A stretch of 64,000 nt of DNA from UTCFX2 sp002050125. Its GTDB lineage: Bacteria; Chloroflexota; Anaerolineae; Anaerolineales; UBA4823. The position numbers were made by a program, and so were the translations under genes. The notes under the pieces were generated by a model that was not told the DNA's origin, did no database searches, and worked only from the letters and a program-made list of their open reading frames with translations. Shown in pieces: positions 1-7,913 of the stretch (within the stretch, counting starts at the first letter, position 1; each line of letters opens with the position of its first letter). The stretch covers positions 1,922,001 to 1,986,000 of the forward strand of contig JAOSJQ010000001.1 of NCBI GenBank assembly GCA_027494035.1. The letters are read 5' to 3'.

Positions 1-1
1 C

Positions 2-136
2 GATTTTGCCAAGATGAACGCGATTTACGGCGAATACTTCAACGTGGATTTTCCGGCTCGTTCCACGATCCAGGTTGCAGCCCTTCCGAAGGGCGGCGCT
101 GTGGAGGTCGAGGCAATTGCATATCTGGCTAAATAA
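2..136 (+). CDS. RidA/YjgF family protein, C-terminal fragment
   Basis: The window opens inside this gene; the last 44 codons are present, ending in TAA. The fragment carries the typical C-terminal RidA pattern: an FAKMNAIYGEYF helix, then PARSTIQVAALPKG, then VEVEAIA. The arginine in the PARST motif is the conserved residue that RidA enamine/imine deaminases use to bind the carboxylate of 2-aminoacrylate-type intermediates. RidA proteins clear reactive enamines released by PLP enzymes, and two PLP lyase-type enzymes are encoded elsewhere in the window. The N-terminal part and promoter lie outside. Family assignment is strong; the exact substrate is not readable from this fragment. Confidence 0.85.
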   Translation, partial: DFAKMNAIYGEYFNVDFPARSTIQVAALPKGGAVEVEAIAYLAK

Positions 137-364
137 CCCTGCCCGGCGGGCAGTTCTCTGAAGCTAAACTTTGTCCTACCCGAAGGCTATAGCGTGGAGG
201 TCAGCCGTTATTTTAGCGCCCCGGCTGGCAGGACCGCGCGCATGCTGCGGGATTGTATCTGAGCTTCAGCCCCGGCTTAGCCACTGGATGAAATCTGGCT
301 GCGACCTAAAGAATGAAAATTCCGTACTACCGCCATTTCTTTGCGAGGGTGCTGGCGTAGCGCC
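137..364. other. Intergenic stretch between ridA and the glycosyltransferase
   Basis: About 230 bases hold no convincing gene. A short open frame (roughly 162-254) reads FVLPEGYSVEV-like residues but has no start codon or ribosome binding site, so it may be a decayed remnant or chance. No clear promoter was identified for the following operon. Confidence 0.4.
139..153 (+). terminator. Hairpin after ridA
   Basis: Three bases after the RidA stop codon lies a compact GC hairpin, CTGCCC-GGC-GGGCAG, followed by the pyrimidine-rich TTCTCT. The placement suggests a transcription terminator. The T-run is short, so intrinsic termination is likely but not certain. Confidence 0.5.
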
Positions 365-1348
365 ATGACCAGCGTCTCGATCGTTGTCCCCTGTTACAAC
401 GAACAGGATACCATCCAATTGCTTCTGGAAGCAATTTTCGCCCAGTCATTTCCACACGACGAGATGGAAGTGATCATCGCGGATGGGCTTTCCAAGGACC
501 AGACCCGCCCGCGGATCGAAGAGTTCGCGCGGGCGCACCCCGAGTTGAAAGTGCACATCGTGGATAACCCAAAAGTCACCATCCCAGCCGCGCTCAATCG
601 CGCGATTAGCGCAGCCCAGGGTGAAATCATTGTACGCCTGGACGCGCATTCCATGCCGGATTCCGAATACGTCGCGCGCTGTGTTGCCGGGCTGGAACAG
701 GGGCTGGGCGATTCGGTCGGCGGGGTCTGGGAAATCCAACCGCGCAACGCCAGTTGGCAGGCGCGGGCAATCGCCCTGGCAGCCGCTCACCCGCTGGGCG
801 TTGGGGATGCCCATTATCGCATTTCCCGCAAGGCGCAACTGGTGGACACCGTGCCGTTTGGGGCTTTCCGGCGCAGTCTGGTTGAGCGTGTTGGTCTATA
901 TAATGAAGACCTGTTGACCAACGAAGATTATGAATTCAACGCGCGCGTGCGAGAGGCGGGCGGCCGCATCTGGCTCGACTCCATGATCCGCTCGGTCTAT
1001 TTTGCGCGGCCCACACTTAAGGAACTTGCGCGGCAGTATTGGCGCTACGGCTATTGGAAAGCCCGCATGCTGCGCCGCTATCCAAAGACTTTGCGCTGGC
1101 GGCAAGCGCTGCCCCCGGCGTTCATTGTCAGTTTGCTGGTTTTGGCAATCATGGCGATTTGGCAGTCCTTCGCAGGCTGGTTATTCATGTTAGAATCCTC
1201 GATCTATGTCCTGGTTCTCTTGCTGGCTGGAATACGCCTGGCATGGGAGCGGCGCGACCCGGCGCTGGTTGCAAGCCTGCCTCTGGCAATTGCGACGATG
1301 CATTTTTCTTGGGGCAGCGCCTTTTTGTGGAGCCTGATCTCTGGATGA
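365..1348 (+). CDS. Family 2 glycosyltransferase with C-terminal membrane segments
   Basis: A 327-residue GT-A type glycosyltransferase. The N-terminus SIVVPCYNEQ is the classic GT2 nucleotide-binding strand. An IVRLDAHS motif around residue 88 is the DxD-like metal and sugar-nucleotide site, NEDYEFNARVREAGG contains the catalytic-base ED region, and RQYWRYGYWKARML resembles the QxxRW region of processive members. The last ~75 residues form two or three hydrophobic helices, so the protein is membrane-bound on the cytoplasmic face. The ATG at 365 is preferred over the in-frame ATG at 341 because it places the GT2 beta strand directly at the N-terminus. The stop overlaps the next start as ATGA, indicating translational coupling with the sugar transferase. 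Likely role: surface polysaccharide or glycolipid assembly; sugar and acceptor unknown. Confidence 0.88.
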   Translation: MTSVSIVVPCYNEQDTIQLLLEAIFAQSFPHDEMEVIIADGLSKDQTRPRIEEFARAHPELKVHIVDNPKVTIPAALNRAISAAQGEIIVRLDAHSMPDSEYVARCVAGLEQGLGDSVGGVWEIQPRNASWQARAIALAAAHPLGVGDAHYRISRKAQLVDTVPFGAFRRSLVERVGLYNEDLLTNEDYEFNARVREAGGRIWLDSMIRSVYFARPTLKELARQYWRYGYWKARMLRRYPKTLRWRQALPPAFIVSLLVLAIMAIWQSFAGWLFMLESSIYVLVLLLAGIRLAWERRDPALVASLPLAIATMHFSWGSAFLWSLISG

Positions 1349-2787
1349 GTGATAATAAACCATCTCAACGCACTTATCGCTGGCAGTTGCGCGTCAGCGA
1401 ACGCCGCGCGCTGTTGATCTTAGGGGATCTGCTGGCGGGTCTGGTGGCGTTAGGAATATCGCTTTACTACTGGGGCACCAGCGAACGTTTCATGGGCTTC
1501 TCGCTAGAGTTCCTGCGCAAGCGTGTCCCGATCTGGTTTTATTTGCTGCCGCTGATCTGGCTGGTCTGCCTGTTGATGATCGAGCTGTATGATGTGCACC
1601 GGGCTGGCGATCGCGCATATTCGATGCGCGGCGTGGCTGGCGCAACCGCCCTCGGGCTGGTGTTGTACCTGGCGCTATACTTTTATTACAACGCTCCTCC
1701 CATTTCGCTGCTGCCGCGTCGGGGGGTGGCGTCATTTTTAATCCTGATCTTTGCGTTCACCCTGGCATGGCGTTGGTTGTATATTTCTGTCTTTACTGGA
1801 CCGCAGTTTAAGCGCCGGGCTTTATTGGTTGGCGGAGGGAAAAGCGGGCAGATGTTGCTGCGCGCCATCAATTGTCTGAACACCTCGCCGTTCACGATGG
1901 TCGGCATTATCGATGACGATCACCGCAAACTGGGCACAATAATCCAAGATGTCCCGGTCATCGGCTCCAGCGCTCAGCTTTTGGGCGTGGTTCAAGAGAA
2001 CAACATCTCGGATATCATTGTGGCGATCTCGGGCGATATGCAGGGCGGCATGTTCCAGGCTTTGCTGGATGTCCAAGAGCAGGGGGTTGAAATCATCCGC
2101 ATGCCGACCGCTTATGAGGAGGTGCTCAACCGCGTGCCGATCATGATGCTGGAAGCCAATTGGATCTTGAAGTCCTTTGTCGATGAGTTGCGCGTGTCCG
2201 TTTTTTTCTTGTTCGCCAAGCGGCTGCTGGATATTCTGGGGGGCTTAATTGGCACGCTGGGAATGCTGCTCGTCTTACCATTCATCACTGTGTTGACTTT
2301 ACTGGATGACGGGCTGCCAATCTTTTACAAACAAACCCGCTACGGTAAAGGCGGGCAGCCATACAACATTCTGAAGTTTCGCACCATGCGGCTCGACGCG
2401 GAACCGGATGGTCAGCCGCGCTGGGCGCGCGAAGATGACGAGCGAGCCACCCGCCTCGGACGCCTGCTGCGCAAGACCCATCTCGATGAACTGCCTCAGT
2501 TCTTGAATGTACTGCGCGGCGAGATGAGCTTGGTGGGTCCGCGCGCGGAGCGTCCCGAGTTGGTGGAGTATTTCCAGCAGCACATTCCGTTCTACCGGGC
2601 GCGGCTGCTGATCAAGCCGGGGATCACCGGCTGGGCACAGGTCAATTTTGGTTACGCTTCCAATATCGATGAAACGATCGTGAAGCTGGAATATGATCTA
2701 TACTACATTAAACACCGCAACCTTTTCATGGATCTCATGATCCTTTTGCGCACCCCAGCCACCGTATTGGGATTTCGAGGTCGATAA
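1345..2787 (+). CDS. Polyprenyl glycosylphosphotransferase (exopolysaccharide initiating enzyme)
   Basis: This 480-residue protein matches the WbaP/CpsE-type bacterial sugar transferase family. It transfers sugar-1-phosphate from a nucleotide sugar to undecaprenyl phosphate, the first step of a surface glycan. Four or five N-terminal membrane helices (about residues 20-145) precede a Rossmann-like central domain with LLVGGGKSGQML near 160. A further membrane hairpin near 290 leads into the catalytic domain, with YKQTRYGKGGQPYNILKFRT, THLDELPQFLNVLRGEMSLV and VGPRAERPEL, and ends in the usual KPGITGWAQV and DLYYIKHRN blocks. The ATG at 1345 overlaps the preceding stop; the open frame extends further upstream only as a shadow of the glycosyltransferase. 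It lies in an apparent operon with the GT2 and the dehydratase that follows 4 bases later. Confidence 0.9.
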   Translation: MSDNKPSQRTYRWQLRVSERRALLILGDLLAGLVALGISLYYWGTSERFMGFSLEFLRKRVPIWFYLLPLIWLVCLLMIELYDVHRAGDRAYSMRGVAGATALGLVLYLALYFYYNAPPISLLPRRGVASFLILIFAFTLAWRWLYISVFTGPQFKRRALLVGGGKSGQMLLRAINCLNTSPFTMVGIIDDDHRKLGTIIQDVPVIGSSAQLLGVVQENNISDIIVAISGDMQGGMFQALLDVQEQGVEIIRMPTAYEEVLNRVPIMMLEANWILKSFVDELRVSVFFLFAKRLLDILGGLIGTLGMLLVLPFITVLTLLDDGLPIFYKQTRYGKGGQPYNILKFRTMRLDAEPDGQPRWAREDDERATRLGRLLRKTHLDELPQFLNVLRGEMSLVGPRAERPELVEYFQQHIPFYRARLLIKPGITGWAQVNFGYASNIDETIVKLEYDLYYIKHRNLFMDLMILLRTPATVLGFRGR

Positions 2788-2791
2788 CACG

Positions 2792-4678
2792 ATGAGATCG
2801 AGCATTTTCATGCGCGGCAGGTTGATCTTGCTGGTCGATTTGTTGTTGATCGTCGTTGCGGCTCTGGGAAGTTTTGCGCTGCGCACCGATCTGGGTCCGC
2901 TGTTCACTTTCTACCTGCCGCAAGCTTATTGGCTCCTGGGGATAAGCCTGGTCGTCAAACCGATCGTATTTTATGTGTTTGGTCTTTACCGCCGTCTGTG
3001 GGTGTACGCCAGCATCCAGGAACTCAAGCTGCTTGTTGTGGCGGTGTCGGTGGCTTCGGTGCTGGTTTCGCTTGTGATCGTGGTTTTGCATGCTGTGCAG
3101 GTCATCCCCTTCTTTCCGCGCAGCACGCTGCCAATCGACTGGCTGCTCACGCTAATCCTGGTGGGCGGTTTCAGGTTTTCGCTGCGCATTCTTTCCGATT
3201 TCCAGCAGGCTTCAACCGCGCCGCAGAAAAGCCTGCGCAGGGTCTTGATCGTTGGGGCAGGCGACGCCGGCGCGCTGGTGGTGCGCGAAATGCAGAAGAA
3301 TGCAAACTTGCGGCTGCAGCCGGTGTGTTTCCTGGATGATAACCAGGATAAGCTCAAACAGCAGATTCATGGCGTTCCGGTGGTTGGCACGCTGAACGAA
3401 CTGGCGCGCACGGTCATGCTGCGCCGCATCCACGAAGTCATCATCGCCATCCCCAGCGCCCCGGGGAGTGTTGTCCGCCAGGTATCCGATGTCTGCCGGG
3501 CGCGCGGCATCCCTTTCCGCACCATGCCCGGTATGTACGAGCTCATTGGCGGCAAAGTTAATGTGAGCCGGCTGCGCGAAGTCGAAATCACCGACTTGCT
3601 GCGGCGCGAAACAGTCCACATCGACGAACACCTGGTCGGTCAAAGCCTCAGCGGGCGGTGTGTGATGGTCACCGGGGCGGGTGGATCGATCGGGCGCGAA
3701 CTGTGCCGTCAACTGGCGCGCTGGGCGCCGCGCTCGTTGGTTCTGCTTGGGCACGGAGAGAACAGCATTTTCGAGACGCTGTTCGAAATGCAGGAGAACT
3801 TCTCTTCACTGCCCGTCCTTCCGGTGATCGCAGACGTGCGGGACATCGACCGGTTGAATCAGGTTTTTTCTGAACTGCGTCCTGAGATCGTCTTCCATAC
3901 CGCAGCGCATAAGCATGTCCCACTGATGGAGGTCAACGTCGAAGAGGCGGTTGCCAACAATGTCTTGGGGACGCGCAATGTGGCTGAGACGGCGATCAAC
4001 TTCGAAACCCGGAAGTTGGTCATGATCTCGACCGATAAAGCCATCCAGCCTTCCAGCGTCTATGGGGCGACGAAACGTTTGGCTGAAATGCTTGTGCTGG
4101 ATGCAGCGCGGCAGTCTGGTCAGGCTTACTCGGTTGTGCGTTTCGGGAACGTGCTTGGCAGCCGGGGCAGCGTGGTGCCCTTGTTCAAGCGCCAGATCGC
4201 CAACGGCGGGCCGGTTACGGTGACCCACCCCGACATGAAGCGCTTCTTCATGACCATTCCCGAAGCCGTGCACCTGGTGCTCCAGGCTTCTGCGTTAGGT
4301 CACGGCGGGGAAGTGTTCATCCTGAAAATGGGCGAGCAAGTGCGCATCCTTGATCTGGCTGAAGACTTGATCCGCTTATCGGGCTTGGAGCCTGGAAAAG
4401 ACATTGAAATTGTGTTCACCGGAATTCGCCCAGGCGAGAAGCTCAGCGAGGAGCTTTGGGATCAATGGGCGCAATATGAGACCACCCCTCATCCGGACAT
4501 CTTGCTTTTAGCTGAAGAAAACTTGCTGAGCGGAGCCAGCCTCCAGCAAACGGTGGATGAGTTGATCCATCTGGCGCGCGAGGGCGATTCTGCTTCGATC
4601 ATCAAAATCATGGACCGCTGCATCCCCGGAGCGGCGGTGCGCAGCCAGCCTACACCGGATCCGATCTCTTATATTTGA
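2792..4678 (+). CDS. CapD/WbpM-like membrane nucleotide-sugar 4,6-dehydratase/epimerase
   Basis: A 628-residue protein of the FlaA1/WbpM/CapD family. Four N-terminal membrane helices (about residues 8-120) anchor the enzyme. A first Rossmann domain with VLIVGAGDAGALVVREM (from about 150) is followed by the catalytic SDR domain starting near 290 with VTGAGGSIGRELCRQL. The SDR domain continues with HKHVPLMEVN, the STDKAIQPSSVYGATKRLAE block holding the YxxxK pair, and VRFGNVLGSRGSVVPLF. Family members convert UDP-GlcNAc-type substrates to 4-keto-6-deoxy sugars for capsule, O-antigen or glycoprotein glycans. The gene follows the sugar transferase by 4 bases, supporting a joint role in making and loading an unusual deoxy or amino sugar. 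Substrate cannot be fixed from sequence alone. Confidence 0.9.
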   Translation: MRSSIFMRGRLILLVDLLLIVVAALGSFALRTDLGPLFTFYLPQAYWLLGISLVVKPIVFYVFGLYRRLWVYASIQELKLLVVAVSVASVLVSLVIVVLHAVQVIPFFPRSTLPIDWLLTLILVGGFRFSLRILSDFQQASTAPQKSLRRVLIVGAGDAGALVVREMQKNANLRLQPVCFLDDNQDKLKQQIHGVPVVGTLNELARTVMLRRIHEVIIAIPSAPGSVVRQVSDVCRARGIPFRTMPGMYELIGGKVNVSRLREVEITDLLRRETVHIDEHLVGQSLSGRCVMVTGAGGSIGRELCRQLARWAPRSLVLLGHGENSIFETLFEMQENFSSLPVLPVIADVRDIDRLNQVFSELRPEIVFHTAAHKHVPLMEVNVEEAVANNVLGTRNVAETAINFETRKLVMISTDKAIQPSSVYGATKRLAEMLVLDAARQSGQAYSVVRFGNVLGSRGSVVPLFKRQIANGGPVTVTHPDMKRFFMTIPEAVHLVLQASALGHGGEVFILKMGEQVRILDLAEDLIRLSGLEPGKDIEIVFTGIRPGEKLSEELWDQWAQYETTPHPDILLLAEENLLSGASLQQTVDELIHLAREGDSASIIKIMDRCIPGAAVRSQPTPDPISYI

Positions 4679-4706
4679 GAGGGTCATTCCCTTTGAGGTT
4701 TTCGAA

Positions 4707-5738
4707 TTGCCCGAATTGACGCCCAACGAGTGGGACATTTTTCTGGTTGACCATCCGGAGGCGCACATTTTACAGACGCGCGCCTGGGGGGATTTAAAGT
4801 CTTCGTTTGGATGGAAACCGCGTTATCTTGTTTCCCAGGCAGCCGCATCGGGTGAAAAGATTGGGGCGCAGATCCTGTTCAGGATACTCCCTTTTCGGTT
4901 GAGCATCGCCTATGTCGCTAAGGGACCAGTAGGCTGCGGGGCGTTCACACACCATCCGGAATTCTGGGGCGAACTGGACCGGCTATGCCGGCAGGAAGGT
5001 GCGATATTTCTCATTATCGAGCCGGATTTATGGGATGCGGAGTTGAAGCTGGAACAGAGCGCGCTCAAGTCAGCGGGGTTCGAGGCGGGCTTCCAGACGA
5101 TCCAACCCTGCCGAACGCTCGTGGTGGATCTGCAAGGCAGCGAAGAGCGGGTATTAGCGCGCATGAAACAAAAGACGCGCTATAACGTCCGCCTGGCTCA
5201 AAAAAAGGGGGTCAATGTACGCGCCAGCGCGGACATCGCGGCTTTTTACCGATTGATCCAGCTTACCGCTGAAAGGGATTTTTTTGGGGTTCACAGCCTG
5301 GAATATTATCAACGGGCAAACGCGCTGTTTTCATCCGATGACCGCTGCGTGTTGCTCTTAGCGGAGTTCGAGGGCGAGCCGATCGCGGCGTTGATGGCTT
5401 TCCGGCACGGCGCGCGCGCCTGGTATTTTTTTGGCGCTTCGGGGAACGAGCACCGTGAGCGCATGCCGGCTTATCTGCTCCAGTGGGAAGCGATGCGCTG
5501 GGCGCGGGCGCATGGCTGCCAGACTTATGATCTGTGGGGCGTTCCGGATGCCGATGAGGCTGAACTGGAGGCTGAATTTACCCAACGCCACGACGGTTTA
5601 TGGGGTGTGTATCGCTTCAAGCGCGGTTTTGGGGGCGAATTGCGGCGGTCTTATCCGACATTGAACCGGGTCTATAAGCCGGCGCTTTACCGGCTCTATC
5701 AATGGCTGGCGCCCAGGTTGTTTGGCAGGCAGAGTTGA
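4707..5738 (+). CDS. FemAB-like acyltransferase, first tandem copy
   Basis: A 343-residue protein of the FemAB/GNAT fold family (lipid II:glycine glycyltransferase or polysaccharide acetyltransferase type). Recognisable blocks are HILQTRAWGDLKSSFGW at the N-terminus, YVAKGPVG, ARMKQKTRYNVRLAQKKGV in the middle, and AYLLQWEAMRWARAHGC, YDLWGVPD and GVYRFKRGFGG at the C-terminus. The start is a TTG with a GAGG ribosome binding site at 4694-4697, eight bases upstream; no in-frame ATG fits better. FemAB proteins add amino acids from aminoacyl-tRNA to the peptidoglycan stem peptide; related proteins act in exopolysaccharide synthesis. Given the polysaccharide genes upstream and a close paralogue downstream, either role is possible. 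Confidence 0.82.
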   Translation: MPELTPNEWDIFLVDHPEAHILQTRAWGDLKSSFGWKPRYLVSQAAASGEKIGAQILFRILPFRLSIAYVAKGPVGCGAFTHHPEFWGELDRLCRQEGAIFLIIEPDLWDAELKLEQSALKSAGFEAGFQTIQPCRTLVVDLQGSEERVLARMKQKTRYNVRLAQKKGVNVRASADIAAFYRLIQLTAERDFFGVHSLEYYQRANALFSSDDRCVLLLAEFEGEPIAALMAFRHGARAWYFFGASGNEHRERMPAYLLQWEAMRWARAHGCQTYDLWGVPDADEAELEAEFTQRHDGLWGVYRFKRGFGGELRRSYPTLNRVYKPALYRLYQWLAPRLFGRQS

Positions 5739-5740
5739 GA

Positions 5741-6853
5741 ATGTTCAGCCAATTTCGGGGAACTCCTGAGACCTGGAATAAGTTGATTGCGCCTCTGCCC
5801 GGCGCGCACGTTTTACAGACCTGGGAATGGGCGCAGGTCAAATCGCGCCATGGCTGGCAGCTTCTGCCGCTGGTCTGGCAGGGGAGAAACGGGGAGACGC
5901 TGGCGGCAGCGATGGCGTTGATGCGCTCTGTTCGGCTTGCGGGGCGGGAAACCGGGCTGCGGGTCTTTTACGTTCCGAAGGGACCGCTGCTGGATTGGCA
6001 GGATGGCGGCTTGCGCCGCCAGGTGCTGAGCGACCTTGCCGAGCAGGCGCGGCGTAAACGAGCAATTTTCGTCAAGATCGACGCGGATGTGCCGGTTGGG
6101 TTTGGGTTCGCGGGGCAAGAAGGTTCTGCGGATGCCGCGTTGGGTCTAGCGGTGCAGGCTGAGCTGGGCGAGTCTGGCTGGCGGTTATCAGAAGAACAGA
6201 TCCAGTTTCGCAACACCCTTACGTTGGATTTGAGCAAGGACGAAGAAATGCTGCTGGCGCAGATGAAGCAAAAAACCCGCTACAACATCCGGCTGGCAGA
6301 ACGCAAAGGGGTGAGGGTTCGTGTAGCTGAAGTAGATGAAACCGGTTTGCTCTACCGCATATACGCCGAAACCGCGCACCGCGACGGGTTTGTCATTCGC
6401 GAGGGAGCCTATTACGAGGCGCTCTGGCGTTTGTTTTTCAAAAACCGGCTGGCGGAGGCGCTGATCGCTGAAGCGGAGGGCAAACCGTTGGCAGCGCTGG
6501 TGATCTTCCACTTCGCGGGGCGGGCGTGGTACATGCACGGCATGTCGACCCAGGCGCAGCGCGAAAAAATGCCGAACTATTTGCTTCAATGGGAAGCCAT
6601 CCGGCGTCTCAAGCGCCTCGGGATTGAGACGTATGATCTGTGGGGGGCGCCCGATGAGTTCAATGAAAGCGATCCGATGTGGGGGGTGTTTCGGTTTAAA
6701 GGAGGGCTTGGGGGGCAAGTAGTGCGCCACATCGGCGCCTGGGATTTGCCCCTGCGTCCGATGTTATACCGGTTATATACTCACATTTTGCCGCGCCTGC
6801 TCGATGTGATGAGGCGGCGCGGAATTGAACGTACGCGCCATCTGGTTGGATAA
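5741..6853 (+). CDS. FemAB-like acyltransferase, second tandem copy
   Basis: A 370-residue paralogue of the preceding gene. It shares HVLQTWEWAQVKSRHGW, FYVPKGPLLDW, AQMKQKTRYNIRLAERKGV, NYLLQWEAIRRLKRLGI, YDLWGAPDE and GVFRFKGGLGG. The start at 5741 lies two bases after the stop of the first copy; the longer frame from 5702 would overlap that gene. The two copies differ most between the central and C-terminal blocks and in a longer first half here, consistent with an old tandem duplication. Paired FemAB genes often add successive residues to a peptide bridge. Which amino acid they might carry cannot be read from the sequence. Confidence 0.82.
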   Translation: MFSQFRGTPETWNKLIAPLPGAHVLQTWEWAQVKSRHGWQLLPLVWQGRNGETLAAAMALMRSVRLAGRETGLRVFYVPKGPLLDWQDGGLRRQVLSDLAEQARRKRAIFVKIDADVPVGFGFAGQEGSADAALGLAVQAELGESGWRLSEEQIQFRNTLTLDLSKDEEMLLAQMKQKTRYNIRLAERKGVRVRVAEVDETGLLYRIYAETAHRDGFVIREGAYYEALWRLFFKNRLAEALIAEAEGKPLAALVIFHFAGRAWYMHGMSTQAQREKMPNYLLQWEAIRRLKRLGIETYDLWGAPDEFNESDPMWGVFRFKGGLGGQVVRHIGAWDLPLRPMLYRLYTHILPRLLDVMRRRGIERTRHLVG

Positions 6854-6877
6854 TCTCCTAGATATAAGGAAAATGAA

Positions 6878-7882
6878 ATGAAGAACCTGCCTCATTTAAA
6901 AATTGCCCATCTGCCCACCCCGGTAGAATCGCTGCCCAGGTTGACCGCCAGCCTGGGTGGACCGAAAATCTGGGTCAAGCGCGACGACCAGACCGGGTTA
7001 GCCCTGGGCGGGAACAAAACGCGCAAACTGGAGTTCCTGGTCGCGGAAGCCCAGGCGAACGGCGCTAAGACGTTGATCACCGCCGGCGCGCTGCAATCCA
7101 ATCACTGCCGCCAGACGGCGGCTGCCGCGGCGCGCTATGGTTTTGATTGCATCCTGGTGCTTTATCCGGTCGACGCGTCGGGCGGCTCCGAAGACAGGCT
7201 GCCATCCCTGTCCGCCAACCTGCTGGTCGATCGTCTGCTTGGCGCTGAAATTGTCCTGACCCGCCGCGCCGAGCGTGAAGCGACCCTCGATCAGACTTTT
7301 CAAGCAGCCTGGGCGGCGGGTCGGCGCCCTTACCTGATCCCTTACGGAGGTTCGAACCCCAGCGGGGCGGCGGCTTACGCAGTCGCCATGCAGGAATTTC
7401 TCGCCCAGCAACTGCCGGTCGATTGGATCGTGTTTCCCTCGTCTTCGGGCGGCACCCAGGCAGGGTTGGTTGTGGGCGCACAAGCGTTCGGCTTCCAGGG
7501 GCGCGTCCTCGGGATCAGCGTTGATGAAACTACCGAAACGCTCAAAGCGCGCGTTGCCAGCCTGGCGACTCAGACCGCCGACCTTTTGGGCGAACGGTTC
7601 ACCTTCGCAGCCGAGGATATTTTGGTGAACGCAGATTATGTGGGAGGCGGATACGGCGTGCCAGGTCCGGGAGAGCGCCGCGCGATCGACCTGTTTGCCC
7701 GTAAGGAAGGCTTGCTGCTCGACCCGGTTTATACCGCCCGGGCGGCGTTTGGGCTGATAGACCTGATCCGCAAGGGCTTTTTTGCCCCCGAGGAGCGGGT
7801 GCTTTTCTGGCACACCGGCGGCGCACCCGCTTTGTTTGCCGATAAATATCGCGATTGGCTGAGCCAGCCGCAGGCTGACTGA
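6878..7882 (+). CDS. PLP-dependent D-cysteine desulfhydrase / ACC deaminase family enzyme
   Basis: A 334-residue fold-type II PLP enzyme. The motif LALGGNKTRKLEFL (residues 41-54) contains the Schiff-base lysine. ITAGALQSNHCRQTAAAAA is the typical substrate-carboxylate site, and IPYGGSNPSGAAAYA plus PSSSGGTQAGL are further family blocks. Length matches DcyD and ACC deaminase. These enzymes release ammonia and pyruvate or 2-oxobutyrate (plus sulfide for D-cysteine). The start codon has an AAGGA site seven bases upstream; an ATG five bases earlier is out of frame. The gene sits 24 bases after the FemAB pair and converges with the transglutaminase gene. Desulfhydrase is more likely than true ACC deaminase in an anaerobe-type genome, but this is inference. 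Confidence 0.85.
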   Translation: MKNLPHLKIAHLPTPVESLPRLTASLGGPKIWVKRDDQTGLALGGNKTRKLEFLVAEAQANGAKTLITAGALQSNHCRQTAAAAARYGFDCILVLYPVDASGGSEDRLPSLSANLLVDRLLGAEIVLTRRAEREATLDQTFQAAWAAGRRPYLIPYGGSNPSGAAAYAVAMQEFLAQQLPVDWIVFPSSSGGTQAGLVVGAQAFGFQGRVLGISVDETTETLKARVASLATQTADLLGERFTFAAEDILVNADYVGGGYGVPGPGERRAIDLFARKEGLLLDPVYTARAAFGLIDLIRKGFFAPEERVLFWHTGGAPALFADKYRDWLSQPQAD

Positions 7883-7913
7883 GATATGTCCAAAAAGCCG
7901 AAGCTCTCAGCGT

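Noticed and set aside
1039..1344. Extension of the sugar transferase frame upstream of 1345
   Set aside because: The extra 102 codons overlap the glycosyltransferase in another frame; the ATG at 1345 has the ATGA coupling and the family N-terminus.
7349..7360. GGTTCGAACCCC resembles a tRNA T-arm
   Set aside because: It lies within the coding frame of the PLP desulfhydrase; no acceptor, D or anticodon arm could be folded around it, and the encoded peptide is a conserved family block.
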